Below are positions 17,720 through 27,734 of a DNA stretch of 64,000 nucleotides, piece after piece; positions within the stretch are counted from its first letter, which is position 1, and each line of letters begins with the position of its first letter. A program made the position numbers and the translations under genes. Source of the DNA: Maribacter sp. (GTDB lineage: Bacteria > Bacteroidota > Bacteroidia > Flavobacteriales > Flavobacteriaceae); contig PDPR01000015.1 in NCBI GenBank assembly GCA_002749285.1, forward strand, positions 1-64,000. Reading direction: 5' to 3'. The notes beneath the pieces were generated by a model. That model saw nothing but the letters and a program-made list of their open reading frames with translations, was not told the DNA's origin and did no database searches.

Positions 17720-19348
17720 TCAAACCTGTAACACACCCATGTTAAAAGGCTTTTCCATAGGTGCATGGTTTGCTGCCTCGATTCCCATTGATATCCATTT
17801 GCGGGTGTCCAAGGGGTCTATAATGGCATCTGTCCATAATCTTGCAGCGGCATAATACGGTGAGACCTGGTTGTCATAACGTTCTTTTATTTTGCTGAAT
17901 AGGGCCTCTTCCTTTTCCTTGGTGATCGTTTCCCCCTTTTTCTTTAAAGAGGCTTTTTCTATCTGTAACAAAACCTTGGCAGCCGAATTGCCACTCATAA
18001 CGGCAAGCTCGGCACTGGGCCACGCCACGATCAATCTTGGGTCATATGCCTTTCCGCACATGGCATAATTGCCCGCCCCATAGCTGTTGCCGATAATGAT
18101 CGTGAACTTGGGTACGACAGAGTTGCTTACGGCGTTCACCATTTTGGCCCCATCCTTGATAATGCCCCCTTGTTCACTTTTACTGCCTACCATAAACCCG
18201 GTGACATCCTGTAGAAAGACCAATGGAATCTTCTTCTGGTTGCAATTGGCGATAAAACGTGTGGCCTTATCCGCGGAATCCGAATAGATAACTCCCCCGA
18301 ACTGCATTTCCCCCTTAGCTGTCTTGACCACTTTTCGTTGGTTGGCGACAATGCCTACGGCCCACCCATCGATCCGTGCGTAGCCTGTTAATATGGTTTT
18401 ACCATAACCGGCCTTATATTCCTCGAATTCCGAATTGTCGACCAATCTACCGATTATCTCTCCCATGTCGTATTGGTCCGTTCTGGAGCCGGGAATGATT
18501 CCGTAGATGTCCTCAACGTTTTTCTTAGGTTTATGGGCGGGTTTGCGATTGAATCCGGCTTTGTCAAACCCCCCGATCTTATCCATGATATTTTTGATCT
18601 TGTCCAAGGCATCCTTGTCATCCTTGGCCTTATAATCGGTCACGCCACTTATTTCGCTATGGGTCGTTGCGCCACCTAAGGATTCGTTATCGATTTCCTC
18701 GCCAATAGCCGCCTTTACCAAATAACTTCCGGCAAGGAAAATACTACCCGTTTTATCAACGATCAAAGCCTCATCGCTCATAATGGGCAAGTAGGCGCCA
18801 CCGGCAACACAACTACCCATGACGGCCGCGATCTGGGTAATCCCCATACTGCTCATAATAGCATTGTTCCTGAAGATGCGGCCAAAATGTTCTTTGTCCG
18901 GGAAGATTTCGTCCTGCATGGGTAGGAATACCCCGGCACTATCGACCAGGTAGATGATGGGTAATCTGTTTTCCATGGCAATTTCCTGGGCGCGAAGGTT
19001 TTTCTTTCCGGTAATCGGAAACCAGGCTCCGGCCTTTACCGTGGCGTCATTGGCCACTACGATACATTGTTTGCCCTGCACATGGCCTATTTTTACGACC
19101 ACTCCGCCCGAAGGGCAACCACCATGTTCACCATACATATCCTTACCTGCGAATGCACCGATTTCCACACTGTTCCCGTCATCATCCAATAAATAGGCAA
19201 TACGTTCCCGGGCGGTCAGCTTCCCTTGGGCGTGTTGCCTCTCGATCCGGGATTTCCCCCCGCCCAATTTCACTTGGGCCAGCAATTTTCTTAACTGGGA
19301 TAATTTTAACTTGTTCTGATCTTCGTTTTTGTTGAACTTGATGTCCAT
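17720..19348 (-). CDS. acyl-CoA carboxylase, carboxyltransferase (beta) subunit
   Basis: A 542-residue biotin-dependent carboxyltransferase with N- and C-terminal crotonase-fold halves. Typical segments are QHAQGKLTARERI, the first oxyanion region in MGSCVAGGAYLP, FLQDVTGFMVG, and GNSYGAGNYAMCGKAYDPR. The length and the GGAYLP/MCGKAYDP motifs fit 3-methylcrotonyl-CoA or propionyl-CoA carboxylase beta chains. The partner biotin carboxylase is not in the window, so the acyl specificity is open. It is monocistronic here and divergent from the Gfo/Idh gene. Confidence 0.92.
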   Translation of the reverse strand: MDIKFNKNEDQNKLKLSQLRKLLAQVKLGGGKSRIERQHAQGKLTARERIAYLLDDDGNSVEIGAFAGKDMYGEHGGCPSGGVVVKIGHVQGKQCIVVANDATVKAGAWFPITGKKNLRAQEIAMENRLPIIYLVDSAGVFLPMQDEIFPDKEHFGRIFRNNAIMSSMGITQIAAVMGSCVAGGAYLPIMSDEALIVDKTGSIFLAGSYLVKAAIGEEIDNESLGGATTHSEISGVTDYKAKDDKDALDKIKNIMDKIGGFDKAGFNRKPAHKPKKNVEDIYGIIPGSRTDQYDMGEIIGRLVDNSEFEEYKAGYGKTILTGYARIDGWAVGIVANQRKVVKTAKGEMQFGGVIYSDSADKATRFIANCNQKKIPLVFLQDVTGFMVGSKSEQGGIIKDGAKMVNAVSNSVVPKFTIIIGNSYGAGNYAMCGKAYDPRLIVAWPSAELAVMSGNSAAKVLLQIEKASLKKKGETITKEKEEALFSKIKERYDNQVSPYYAAARLWTDAIIDPLDTRKWISMGIEAANHAPMEKPFNMGVLQV

Positions 19349-19419
19349 GAATATTGTGTTTGTTAAATGTTAGGTTAAAGATAAGGAGTAAAATTGATTA
19401 CTTTTGGGTATAATGTAAA

Positions 19420-20409
19420 ATGAATATGGAACAAAAGATACGATGGGGAATTATAGGTTTAGGGAGAATTGCCCATAAATTCGCCAGTGACCTCAATTTG
19501 GTAGATGGATCGGAAATTACCGCGGTCGCCTCAAGAAGTATGGACAAGGCAAAAGTATTTGCCGAACAACACCAGGCAAAATATGCCTTTGGGTCGTACC
19601 AGGCATTATTTGAGTGTGGGGAAGTGGATGTGGTTTACATTGCCACGCCACATACGGGGCATAAGGAATGGAGTATTAAGGCCATGAACCATGGCAAACA
19701 TGTTCTTTGTGAGAAACCGATGGGAATGGACCGCTCGGATGTGGAAGAGATGTTGTCAGTTGCAGGGAAGAATCAGGTCTTTCTTATGGAGGCACTTTGG
19801 TCACGCTTTAATCCTTCGATCAAGAAGGTCAAGGCTATGGTTGACGCGGGGGAGATAGGTGAGGTAGGTTATTTGCATGCCGATTTTGCATTCTACGCTT
19901 TGGACAGACCAGAGGAAGGTCGGTTGTTGAACCCCGATCTGGGAGGCGGTTCTTTGTTGGATATTGGAATATATCCCATTTTCCTTTCCTATTTGTTATT
20001 AGGGATGCCAGAGGCCATAAAAGCATCTTCCAGATTCTATAAGACGGGGGTAGAGATACAAACATCCTTGATATTCGATTACCCTAAGGCACAAGCCATT
20101 TTATATAGTGGGTTTACTTCCTATTCTAAAATGGAAGCGGAAATCTCAGGAAGTAAAGGGGCTATATTGATCAATGGTCAATGGCATGCCGCACAGGGGT
20201 ATTGTTTGGAAATGGAGGGGCATGTCATCAATGATGTTGGGTTGCCTACATCCGGAAATGGATATACTTATGAAATAGAGGAAGTTAATTCCTGTCTACA
20301 AAAAGGAAAGTTGCAAAGTGGCCTGTGGACACATCAAAACAGTTTGGATTTGGCCGAATTGTTGGAAACCATTAGGGTCCAAAACGGAATCAAGTTTCCT
20401 TTTGAGTGA
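19420..20409 (+). CDS. Gfo/Idh/MocA-family oxidoreductase
   Basis: A 329-residue NAD(P)-dependent sugar-type dehydrogenase. The Rossmann motif GIIGLGRIAHKF lies at about residues 10-21, the EKPMG motif that contributes the catalytic lysine at about 99-103, and a GGGSLLDIGIYP segment at about 175-186 opens the C-terminal sheet domain. The last is typical of the trans-1,2-dihydrobenzenediol or xylose dehydrogenase-like group. No sugar genes adjoin it. A TACTTTTG box at 19399-19406 may be its -7 element. Confidence 0.88.
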   Translation: MNMEQKIRWGIIGLGRIAHKFASDLNLVDGSEITAVASRSMDKAKVFAEQHQAKYAFGSYQALFECGEVDVVYIATPHTGHKEWSIKAMNHGKHVLCEKPMGMDRSDVEEMLSVAGKNQVFLMEALWSRFNPSIKKVKAMVDAGEIGEVGYLHADFAFYALDRPEEGRLLNPDLGGGSLLDIGIYPIFLSYLLLGMPEAIKASSRFYKTGVEIQTSLIFDYPKAQAILYSGFTSYSKMEAEISGSKGAILINGQWHAAQGYCLEMEGHVINDVGLPTSGNGYTYEIEEVNSCLQKGKLQSGLWTHQNSLDLAELLETIRVQNGIKFPFE

Positions 20410-20487
20410 TAAAATTGGGGTCTTTACGTTTTTTTTCACCTAAAAAACACGATATTTGGAATTACCAAAAACCAAACTGATTTAAAA

Positions 20488-20664
20488 ATGAATAAAAATA
20501 CTGTATTAGCTTGGGCCACCTTTATCATGATATTTGTTGGCCTGGCACTTATAGCTTTAGGTGCTTTTAGATATGACGAAGTGGCAGGATGGGGATTCGC
20601 ATCGGTAGGTCTTGGTTTTTTTGCCATTGCCTGGGTCTTTAATGCCCTTAAGGGTCGGGTCTGA
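20488..20664 (+). CDS. CAL67264-family small membrane protein
   Basis: A 58-residue protein with two membrane helices (about 6-26 and 33-53) and a basic LKGRV end. The near-invariant segments NKNTVLAWATFIMI, YDEVAGWGF and AIAWVFNALKGRV identify the CAL67264 family, a small protein so far known from Flavobacteriia and of unknown function. It sits 42 bases upstream of ettA on the same strand. That pairing may be meaningful, but I cannot show it. Confidence 0.85.
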   Translation: MNKNTVLAWATFIMIFVGLALIALGAFRYDEVAGWGFASVGLGFFAIAWVFNALKGRV

Positions 20665-20706
20665 CCGTTCATCCACATTATTCAATAATTTAATACCCAA
20701 TATCAA

Positions 20707-22398
20707 ATGTCTGACGACAAGAAGGTTATCTTCTCAATGTCCGGGGTTACCAAAACGTATAAAAATGCGAACACCCCGGTTTTGAAAAATATTTACCTAA
20801 GTTTTTTCTATGGTGCCAAGATCGGTATTCTAGGATTGAACGGCTCAGGTAAATCCACTTTATTGCGCATTATTGCAGGTCTTGATAAGAATTACCAAGG
20901 CGATGTGGTTTTCTCCCCAGGTTATAATGTGGGGTACTTGGAACAGGAACCTAAATTGGATGGGGACAAGACGGTCCTTGAGGTTGTTAGGGAAGGTGCT
21001 GCCGAAACGGTAGCGGTTTTGGACGAATACAACAAGATCAATGATATGTTCGGTCTGCCCGAAGTGTATGAGGATGCGGATAGGATGCAAAAACTCATGG
21101 ATCGGCAGATGGTGCTTCAAGATCAGATCGATGCCACCAATGCATGGGAGCTAGATACAAAGTTGGAAATTGCCATGGATGCACTTCGAACCCCTGAACC
21201 GGACAAAAAGATCGGGGTGCTTTCCGGAGGCGAAAGAAGACGTGTAGCACTTTGTAGGCTTCTATTGCAAGAACCGGAGATACTTCTTTTGGATGAACCT
21301 ACCAACCATTTGGATGCCGAATCCGTACATTGGTTGGAACACCATTTGGCACAATATAAGGGTACGGTAATCGCCGTGACCCATGACCGTTATTTTTTGG
21401 ATAATGTCGCAGGTTGGATTTTGGAACTGGACCGGGGCGAAGGTATACCATGGAAAGGAAACTATTCCAGTTGGTTGGACCAGAAGTCCAAACGAATGGC
21501 CCAAGAGAGCAAGTCCGCATCAAAACACCAAAAGACCTTGGAACGGGAATTGGAATGGGTACGGCAAGGGGCCAAGGGAAGGCAGACCAAGCAAAAGGCG
21601 CGTTTAAGGAACTATGACAAGCTCATGAGCCAAGACCAAAAACTGCTCGATGAGAAATTGGAAATATATATCCCCAATGGCCCACGTTTAGGAACCAATG
21701 TAATCGAAGCGATAGGGGTAAGCAAGGCTTATGGCGATAAGTTGCTCTACGAGGATTTGAACTTTAGACTGCCCCAGGCGGGCATCGTCGGTGTTATTGG
21801 TCCGAACGGGGCCGGTAAGACGACGGTTTTCAGAATGATAATGGGAGAGGAAACCCCGGACAAGGGTGAGTTCATTGTAGGGGATACTGCCAAGATCGCC
21901 TATGTGGACCAAAGTCATTCCAATATAGATTCCGATAAAACAATATGGCAGAATTTCAGTGATGGGCAGGAGTTGGTCATGATGGGCGGAAGACAGGTAA
22001 ACTCAAGGGCCTATTTGAGCCGATTCAATTTTTCGGGTAGTGAGCAGAACAAAAAGGTGAGTATGCTTTCCGGGGGAGAGCGTAACCGTTTGCATTTGGC
22101 CATGACCTTAAAGGAAGAAGGGAACGTACTGCTTTTGGATGAACCTACCAATGATTTGGACGTGAATACCTTGCGTGCCTTGGAAGAAGGTTTGGAGAAC
22201 TTTGCGGGTTGTGCCGTGGTCATTTCCCATGATAGGTGGTTCCTGGATCGTATATGTACCCATATTCTCGCTTTTGAAGGGGATTCCCAAGTATATTTCT
22301 TTGAAGGTTCATTCTCTGATTATGAGGAGAACAAGAAAAAACGTTTGGGAGGTGACCTGGTTCCAAAACGTATTAAATATAAGAAATTGATACGATAG
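20707..22398 (+). CDS. ettA: energy-dependent translational throttle protein (ABC-F ATPase)
   Basis: A 563-residue ABC-F protein with two ATPase domains. Domain 1 has Walker A GLNGSGKS at residues 43-50, signature LSGGERRRVAL and Walker B ILLLDEPTNH; domain 2 has GPNGAGKT, LSGGERNRLHL and VLLLDEPTND. Between them lies the charged helical linker that reaches the ribosomal P site, and an arm insertion sits in domain 1 (about residues 95-140). Length and arm match EttA, which gates the first elongation cycle according to the ATP/ADP ratio. No membrane segments are present, as expected. Confidence 0.93.
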   Translation: MSDDKKVIFSMSGVTKTYKNANTPVLKNIYLSFFYGAKIGILGLNGSGKSTLLRIIAGLDKNYQGDVVFSPGYNVGYLEQEPKLDGDKTVLEVVREGAAETVAVLDEYNKINDMFGLPEVYEDADRMQKLMDRQMVLQDQIDATNAWELDTKLEIAMDALRTPEPDKKIGVLSGGERRRVALCRLLLQEPEILLLDEPTNHLDAESVHWLEHHLAQYKGTVIAVTHDRYFLDNVAGWILELDRGEGIPWKGNYSSWLDQKSKRMAQESKSASKHQKTLERELEWVRQGAKGRQTKQKARLRNYDKLMSQDQKLLDEKLEIYIPNGPRLGTNVIEAIGVSKAYGDKLLYEDLNFRLPQAGIVGVIGPNGAGKTTVFRMIMGEETPDKGEFIVGDTAKIAYVDQSHSNIDSDKTIWQNFSDGQELVMMGGRQVNSRAYLSRFNFSGSEQNKKVSMLSGGERNRLHLAMTLKEEGNVLLLDEPTNDLDVNTLRALEEGLENFAGCAVVISHDRWFLDRICTHILAFEGDSQVYFFEGSFSDYEENKKKRLGGDLVPKRIKYKKLIR

Positions 22399-22885
22399 GA
22401 TATCGATTTGTCCCAATGGGATGTTTCATCCAGAAACCGTCAGTACCCATACTTTTTGTGGCTGGTGGTCTTGTTTTGTTTTTCTGTTTCGTAGGAACGC
22501 CCGACGTTTTTATGGGTCGGGGTCTGGTTGGCCCCACAGCTGAATGGGGTCCATAAGGGAGGTGGGTATTCCCTAAGATCCTGAATATTAGGGTTTACGG
22601 CAACTGATTAAAGATGAAACCATCTAAAGTACACTTCTTGTTAATTATATTCGGTAACAAATATAACCCCCTTCCTTATTGTAAGGGTTTGTTGTGGCCC
22701 TGTACCGATGTCATACAATAATCCATTAATAATCCATGCCCTCAAAAACCAGGTGTTTAGGAGACTTATTGTGTCTTGGATGTTGATTTTTTTCAATCTA
22801 TAAAAGTCCAATCCGAAAATTGAACCGTATATAGGAAAACGAACAAACACTTTTATCGAATAAAAGTTTAATTAATTTATGGATT
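22399..22885. other. 487-base intergenic region without recognised features
   Basis: No convincing coding frame, repeat or terminator follows ettA here. A 20-base stretch at 22551-22570 (ccataaggga ggtgggtatt) matches 45661-45680 at 17 positions, where it lies in an RHS remnant; this may be chance. Confidence 0.4.
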
Positions 22886-23773
22886 ATGACTGAGACAAAG
22901 AATAATAATGGATTGAAAGTATTGGCAGGTTTGCTGGGAGTTGTACTTTTAGGTGTGATCATTTACACTGTGAGTCTTTACCAAGAAAAGAAAAAGACCG
23001 AGTCTGTACTTACAAGGGAGAAAGAATTGGTTATGGAGGATCTGAATAGCCTAAAGTCCGAATACGACAAAGCTATTCTGGAAAGCAATGCCACCAATGA
23101 GGAGTTGGTGACAGCTAGGGATAATATTGCAAAATATCTGGATTCGGTTAAAACCATGAAGGCCGATATAGCTTCTTTGTCTAGGTATAGAAGACAAGTT
23201 AGGGTTCTTAAAGCAGAAAGGGAGCAATTGCTTAAGCAAGTGGATTCATTGACACGTTCAAACACCATGATCGCCATGCAGCGTGATAGTACATACGTTG
23301 AGCTGGAAAAACAAAATATATTCAATGATTCCTTGGTTGTGCAAAACACCCAATTGGCCGATGTAGTTGAAAAAGGATCAGCCTTGAACCTTTCCAAATT
23401 CAAAGTCGATGCTGTCAAGGAGCGCAATAGCGGTAAATTGGTATCTACTTCAAGGGCGGGAAGAACGGATAAGTTCAAGATCTGTTTTACCATAGCGGAT
23501 AACATTATAGCCGAAGCGGGTGATAGGGAATTCTATTTAGAGGTTCTTGACCCACAAGGTAATGTTCTTGGGGGAGGTTTCTCAAAGACCAATGAAAGTG
23601 GAGCTTCCGTAACGTACAGTAAAGGCACGAATTTCTACTATGAGAATAAGTCCTTGGATGTTTGTGATTATATCAATAAACCAGCTGGTGATTTCCAAAA
23701 AGGGAATTATATGGTGAATGTTTATGATGACAAATTAAAATTATTGGGAACTTCCAAGTTCACTTTAAAATAA
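22886..23773 (+). CDS. membrane-anchored coiled-coil protein, conserved in flavobacteria
   Basis: A 295-residue protein with a short cytoplasmic tail, one membrane helix (about residues 10-30), a long coiled coil in the periplasm (about 33-150), and a C-terminal beta-rich domain (about 165-295) with CFTIADNIIAEAG, EFYLEVLDPQGNVLGGG and GNYMVNVYDD segments, suggestive of an immunoglobulin-like fold. I recognise no enzyme family. It stands alone between a 487-base gap and a strong terminator, so it is monocistronic. Confidence 0.75.
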   Translation: MTETKNNNGLKVLAGLLGVVLLGVIIYTVSLYQEKKKTESVLTREKELVMEDLNSLKSEYDKAILESNATNEELVTARDNIAKYLDSVKTMKADIASLSRYRRQVRVLKAEREQLLKQVDSLTRSNTMIAMQRDSTYVELEKQNIFNDSLVVQNTQLADVVEKGSALNLSKFKVDAVKERNSGKLVSTSRAGRTDKFKICFTIADNIIAEAGDREFYLEVLDPQGNVLGGGFSKTNESGASVTYSKGTNFYYENKSLDVCDYINKPAGDFQKGNYMVNVYDDKLKLLGTSKFTLK

Positions 23774-23788
23774 AACACACTATCCATG

Positions 23789-23826
23789 AAAAAGGGGCAT
23801 TCTTAATTGATTGCCCCTTTTTTTGT
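23789..23826. terminator. bidirectional rho-independent terminator
   Basis: aaaaaggggca (23789-23799) pairs with tgccccttttt (from 23812) across a 12-base loop. A-runs on the left and T-runs on the right let it end both the coiled-coil gene and the convergent fumarase gene. Confidence 0.85.
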
Positions 23827-23846
23827 TTCCAAACGGTAGAGGTGAT

Positions 23847-25244
23847 TTATTTTAAACTGCCTACCATTTCCTCGGGTTTGACCCATTTATCATAATCCTC
23901 CGCTGTAACATAGCCCAGGTTGATAGCTTCCTCTTTTAATGTGGTGCCATTTTTATGGGCCGTATTGGCTATCTCAGCAGCTTTGTAATACCCTATTTTG
24001 GTGTTCAGGGCAGTTACCAACATTAAGGAGTTGTTCAATAATTCCTTGATTACCTCGTGGTTGGGCTCAATACCTGTAACACAGTTAACATCGAAACTGA
24101 CACAGGCATCGCCTATAAGTTGGGCTGACTGTAAAAAGTTCGCGGCCATAACGGGCTTAAAGACATTAAGCTCATAATGTCCTTGTGTTCCCCCTACGGA
24201 GATGGCAACATCATTGCCCATTACTTGTGCGCAGACCATGGTCAATGCCTCACATTGGGTAGGGTTTACTTTTCCTGGCATAATGGAACTTCCTGGCTCA
24301 TTGGCCGGGATTATGATTTCACCGATTCCAGATCGTGGGCCGGATGCCATCATACGTACATCGTTGGCAATCTTGTTCAATGAGACCGCCAACTGTTTCA
24401 GTGCCCCGTGACTTTCCACAATGGCATCATGGGCAGCTAGTGCCTCGAATTTATTTTCAGCCGTTTTAAAAGGTAAACCGGTAAACTTCGCAATGTATTG
24501 GGCCACTAATACGTCATACCCCTTTGGGGTGTTTAGACCTGTCCCTACCGCTGTGCCCCCAAGGGCCAGTTCGCTAAGATGGTCTAGGGTGTTGTTCAGG
24601 GCTTTCAACCCATGTTCCAACTGGGAAGCATAACCAGAGAACTCCTGCCCCAAGGTTAGGGGGGTAGCATCCATCAAATGGGTACGCCCTATTTTTACGA
24701 CATCCTTGAATTCCTTTGATTTTTTGACCAAAGTGTCTTTTAATTGGGTAACCCCTGGTATCGTTACCTCTATTATCTTTTTATAGGCCGCAATATGCAT
24801 TCCTGTAGGGAAGGTGTCATTGGAGGATTGCGATTTGTTGACATCATCATTGGGCTGTATGGCCTTTTCCCCCTCTCCGATAACCCTACCTGAGATTTCA
24901 TGGGCACGATTGGCGATTACCTCGTTGACGTTCATATTGCTCTGTGTGCCAGAACCGGTTTGCCAAATGACCAATGGAAATTGATCGTCATGCTTGCCTT
25001 CCAGTATCTCATCGCAAACAGTGGCTATCAAATCCCTTTTTTGCTCATCGAGTACCCCTAGTTCATGATTGGCATATGCTGCGGCTTTTTTCAAATAGGC
25101 AAAGCCGTAAACGATGTCCAAGGGCATAGAGGCCGAAGGGCCGATTTTGAAATTATTCCGGGAACGCTCTGTCTGGGCACCCCAGTATTTATCAGAGGGT
25201 ACCTCAACTTTTCCCATTGTGTCTTTTTCAATTCTGAAACTCAT
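23847..25244 (-). CDS. fumC: class II fumarate hydratase
   Basis: A 465-residue fumarase C that hydrates fumarate to malate in the TCA cycle. The fumarase signature [13 protein letters not shown] is present, as are [14 protein letters not shown] and [11 protein letters not shown]. The frame is open upstream to 25367, but [16 protein letters not shown] at 25244 is the family start, and a minus-strand -7 box (TACCTTTG, 25267-25274) lies between the two candidates. It is therefore annotated from 25244. Active as a homotetramer in the cytoplasm. Confidence 0.93.
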   Translation of the reverse strand: MSFRIEKDTMGKVEVPSDKYWGAQTERSRNNFKIGPSASMPLDIVYGFAYLKKAAAYANHELGVLDEQKRDLIATVCDEILEGKHDDQFPLVIWQTGSGTQSNMNVNEVIANRAHEISGRVIGEGEKAIQPNDDVNKSQSSNDTFPTGMHIAAYKKIIEVTIPGVTQLKDTLVKKSKEFKDVVKIGRTHLMDATPLTLGQEFSGYASQLEHGLKALNNTLDHLSELALGGTAVGTGLNTPKGYDVLVAQYIAKFTGLPFKTAENKFEALAAHDAIVESHGALKQLAVSLNKIANDVRMMASGPRSGIGEIIIPANEPGSSIMPGKVNPTQCEALTMVCAQVMGNDVAISVGGTQGHYELNVFKPVMAANFLQSAQLIGDACVSFDVNCVTGIEPNHEVIKELLNNSLMLVTALNTKIGYYKAAEIANTAHKNGTTLKEEAINLGYVTAEDYDKWVKPEEMVGSLK

Positions 25245-25343
25245 AATAAGGTGTTTTGGTTTCCTGCAAAGGTACTTCATTATGTGATCTTGGGGAATAT
25301 GGCAAACCTGAATTTTCAATAAATAAAGATTTTTTTGTATTTG

Positions 25344-25376
25344 ATTTGCTCTTTTAGGTGTTTTCAAAGTATATTT
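25344..25376 (+). promoter_or_regulatory. promoter for the small membrane protein at 25397
   Basis: TTTG (25344-25347), 21 bases, then TATATTTG (25369-25376): a textbook Bacteroidota -33/-7 pair. Transcription would begin near 25383 and supports the ATG at 25397 over the upstream start at 25358. Confidence 0.6.
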
Positions 25377-25396
25377 GTTCTAATAAACAAGCAAGG

Positions 25397-25573
25397 ATGT
25401 TCGATTTTGACCAATATTTAGGATTTTTAGCATTTTTAACCATATTGACCATTGGTTTTTGGTTGATGATTTTCTTATTGACCTTCGTGGTGCCCTATTG
25501 GTTATTTGGTAATATCCGTGAATTGATAAAAGAAAAACGTAAAGCCAAAAAGGCGGCACGTTTACAGGAATAA
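25397..25573 (+). CDS. small membrane protein with basic tail
   Basis: A 58-residue protein with a long hydrophobic stretch (about residues 8-36) and a lysine/arginine-rich C-terminus (KEKRKAKKAARLQE). It is a complete single-gene unit: a good promoter directly upstream, gcaagg before the ATG, and a strong terminator one base after the stop. No family is recognised, though such small inner-membrane proteins are common in this group. Confidence 0.7.
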   Translation: MFDFDQYLGFLAFLTILTIGFWLMIFLLTFVVPYWLFGNIRELIKEKRKAKKAARLQE

Positions 25574-25607
25574 CAAAAAGGAAGCCATTTGGCTTCCTTT
25601 TTGTTTT
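25574..25607 (+). terminator. rho-independent terminator
   Basis: aaaaaggaagcc pairs perfectly with ggcttccttttt around an attt loop, followed by gtttt. It ends the small membrane protein gene. Confidence 0.85.
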
Positions 25608-26235
25608 AGACTGTTTCATTTTATAATGGCCATGGTGGTTTTTGGTTGTTTTCCTTCGATCGACTTTATCTTCGGTGGTATCGCTGAAGGCCAAATCGGT
25701 ACTCAACACGCCTTTGCTTTTTGGTTAAACGATAGGCCATTGAAATCGGATATAGATACGATTTCAATTCGTCATAAGGATAATAATCTTTATCTTTCGG
25801 GTACTAAAACCTTGATTTTTGTCAAAGTACCTGTTTAAACCCAAAAAGTTTGAACAAGTTCAAAAGTAATATGCAAAAGAGGTTTTCGAATTTAAAGGAG
25901 TTGGGCAAAAGGGATCGACAGAAAATATGGGGTTTTGGAAGTTGCCATTCCAGATTGGATGACCATGAAAAACACCCCATCCAGGAAAGACCTTGAAAAG
26001 TCGGGTAGCCTTTTGGATGTTTCAATAAATGGATTTAATGATAGAGTCAATAGTCGGATACGAACTTTTATTAATAGGCTTATCACTAAGGTTTAATGGG
26101 AGGGTCTCGTTTGCTTCAAAATATGTAAATGAAGGGGTTTCTGGGCTTCATCCGGATAAAGGAACCAACAAACGGATGGTGTCGGTATCCAAGAAATGCA
26201 TTGGATCGGTATGGGAACTTAAATAATGTGAATAT
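25608..26235. other. intergenic region upstream of the xylose operon
   Basis: Contains a third copy of the ttaaacccaaaaagtt element at 25835-25862 (see 14383). A 66-codon frame open from 25896 to the stop at 26094, with a first ATG at 25959, has a natural-looking composition (IDRKYGVLEVAIPDW at its start), but I do not recognise it and its ends look truncated. No regulator gene or clear operator for the xylose genes is visible. Confidence 0.4.
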
Positions 26236-27717
26236 ATGTTTTTGGGAATAGATCTAGGTAGTTCGTCTGTAAAAGTAGCCTTGGTTGATGCTGCTTCAGG
26301 GAAAAAATTGGCATTGGTAAATGAGCCGGAAAACGAGATGGCAATTACTGCATTAAGAACAAATTGGGCAGAACAAGACCCGAAAATGTGGTGGGAATAT
26401 ATTTGCAAGGGAATTAAACGGGTGATTGTTGAAGCCCAAATCGATGCCTCAAAAATCAAGGGAATCGGTATCTCATACCAAATGCACGGTTTGGTCGTGG
26501 TTGATAAGGATATGGAACCATTGCGAAATTCGATTATTTGGTGCGATAGCAGGGCAATTGGGATTGGGGACAAGGCCTTTGACGAACTTGGCCATGATAA
26601 ATGTTCGGAGCATTTATTGAACTCACCAGGTAATTTTACCGCTTCAAAACTCAAATGGGTATTGGATAATGAACCGGGAATCTATAAAAAAATACATAAA
26701 TATATGTTGCCAGGGGATTTTGTGGCCGCAAAATTTACAGGAACGATATGTACCACTAAAAATTCGCTTTCTGAAGGGGTTTTATGGGATTATAAAGAAG
26801 ATAGATTGGCTGATTGGCTATTGGATTATTATGGGATCGATGCAAGTTTAACGCCAGATATTGTTGGGAATTTCACCAATCAGGGAGGGGTAAGCGAACA
26901 AGCCTCGAAAGAAACCGGACTTCCGGTCTGTTGTCCGGTAATCTATAGGGCAGGCGATCAGCCGAACAATGCACTTTCATTGAATATCCTCGATCATGGT
27001 GAAGTAGCGGCGACAGGAGGGACATCCGGTGTTGTTTATGCCGTGACCAATAAGTTGAAATCAAAGGAATCCTCCCGTATAAACAACTTTGCACACGTTA
27101 ATTATTCCAAGGAGCGTACCAATGTTGGCAAGTTGCTGTGCATCAACGGATGTGGTATTATGTACCGTTGGCTGAAAAACAATACAGGTATAAACTCTTA
27201 CGGGGAGATGAACAGTAAGGCTTCAGGGGTCCCGGTCGGATCGGATGGGCTGGTTGTTGTCCCTTTTGGAAATGGAGCGGAGCGGATGCTGAACAATAAG
27301 AACGTAGGCGCACATTTCTTGAACCTCAACCTAAACCAACACAACAACGGACATCTATGTAGGGCAGCTTTGGAAGGAATCGCCTTTTCATTTGTGTATG
27401 GAATGGAAATCCTAAGGAATGACAATGCCGAATTGAAAGTAATAAGGGCAGGGAACGACAACTTGTTTAGGGCCGGGATCTTTGCCAATACAGTTGCAAC
27501 GCTAATAGGCTATGACATTGAGATATACAATACTACCGGAGCGATTGGCGCGGCAAGGGCCTGTAGCTTGACCGATTGTGATTTTGGAAGGTTCGGGGCG
27601 AATATCATGAATAACGATTACGTAATGACATATAAGCCCTTAGCGGATAAGGAGCCTTATCTAGAGGCATATAACACTTGGAAAACAGAATTGGAAAGAA
27701 TATTGAAAAACGAATAA
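26236..27717 (+). CDS. xylB: xylulokinase
   Basis: A 493-residue FGGY-family sugar kinase that phosphorylates D-xylulose. The phosphate-binding start MFLGIDLGSSSVKVAL, the sugar-site region ISYQMHGLVVVD with IIWCDSRA, the catalytic Asp region YRAGDQPNNALS, and ATGGTSGVV in the second domain are all present. It is the first gene of a xylB-xylA-xylE unit, with 17 bases before xylA. It feeds xylulose-5-phosphate to the pentose phosphate pathway. Confidence 0.93.
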   Translation: MFLGIDLGSSSVKVALVDAASGKKLALVNEPENEMAITALRTNWAEQDPKMWWEYICKGIKRVIVEAQIDASKIKGIGISYQMHGLVVVDKDMEPLRNSIIWCDSRAIGIGDKAFDELGHDKCSEHLLNSPGNFTASKLKWVLDNEPGIYKKIHKYMLPGDFVAAKFTGTICTTKNSLSEGVLWDYKEDRLADWLLDYYGIDASLTPDIVGNFTNQGGVSEQASKETGLPVCCPVIYRAGDQPNNALSLNILDHGEVAATGGTSGVVYAVTNKLKSKESSRINNFAHVNYSKERTNVGKLLCINGCGIMYRWLKNNTGINSYGEMNSKASGVPVGSDGLVVVPFGNGAERMLNNKNVGAHFLNLNLNQHNNGHLCRAALEGIAFSFVYGMEILRNDNAELKVIRAGNDNLFRAGIFANTVATLIGYDIEIYNTTGAIGAARACSLTDCDFGRFGANIMNNDYVMTYKPLADKEPYLEAYNTWKTELERILKNE

Positions 27718-27734
27718 CATAAATATTATATACA

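Noticed and set aside
22641..22850. 69-residue minus-strand open frame after ettA
   Set aside because: No recognisable motif, AT-rich and without start context; treated as non-coding.
25244..25367. 41-residue N-terminal extension of fumarase
   Set aside because: The family start is at MSFRIEKDT and a -7 promoter box lies downstream of the longer start.
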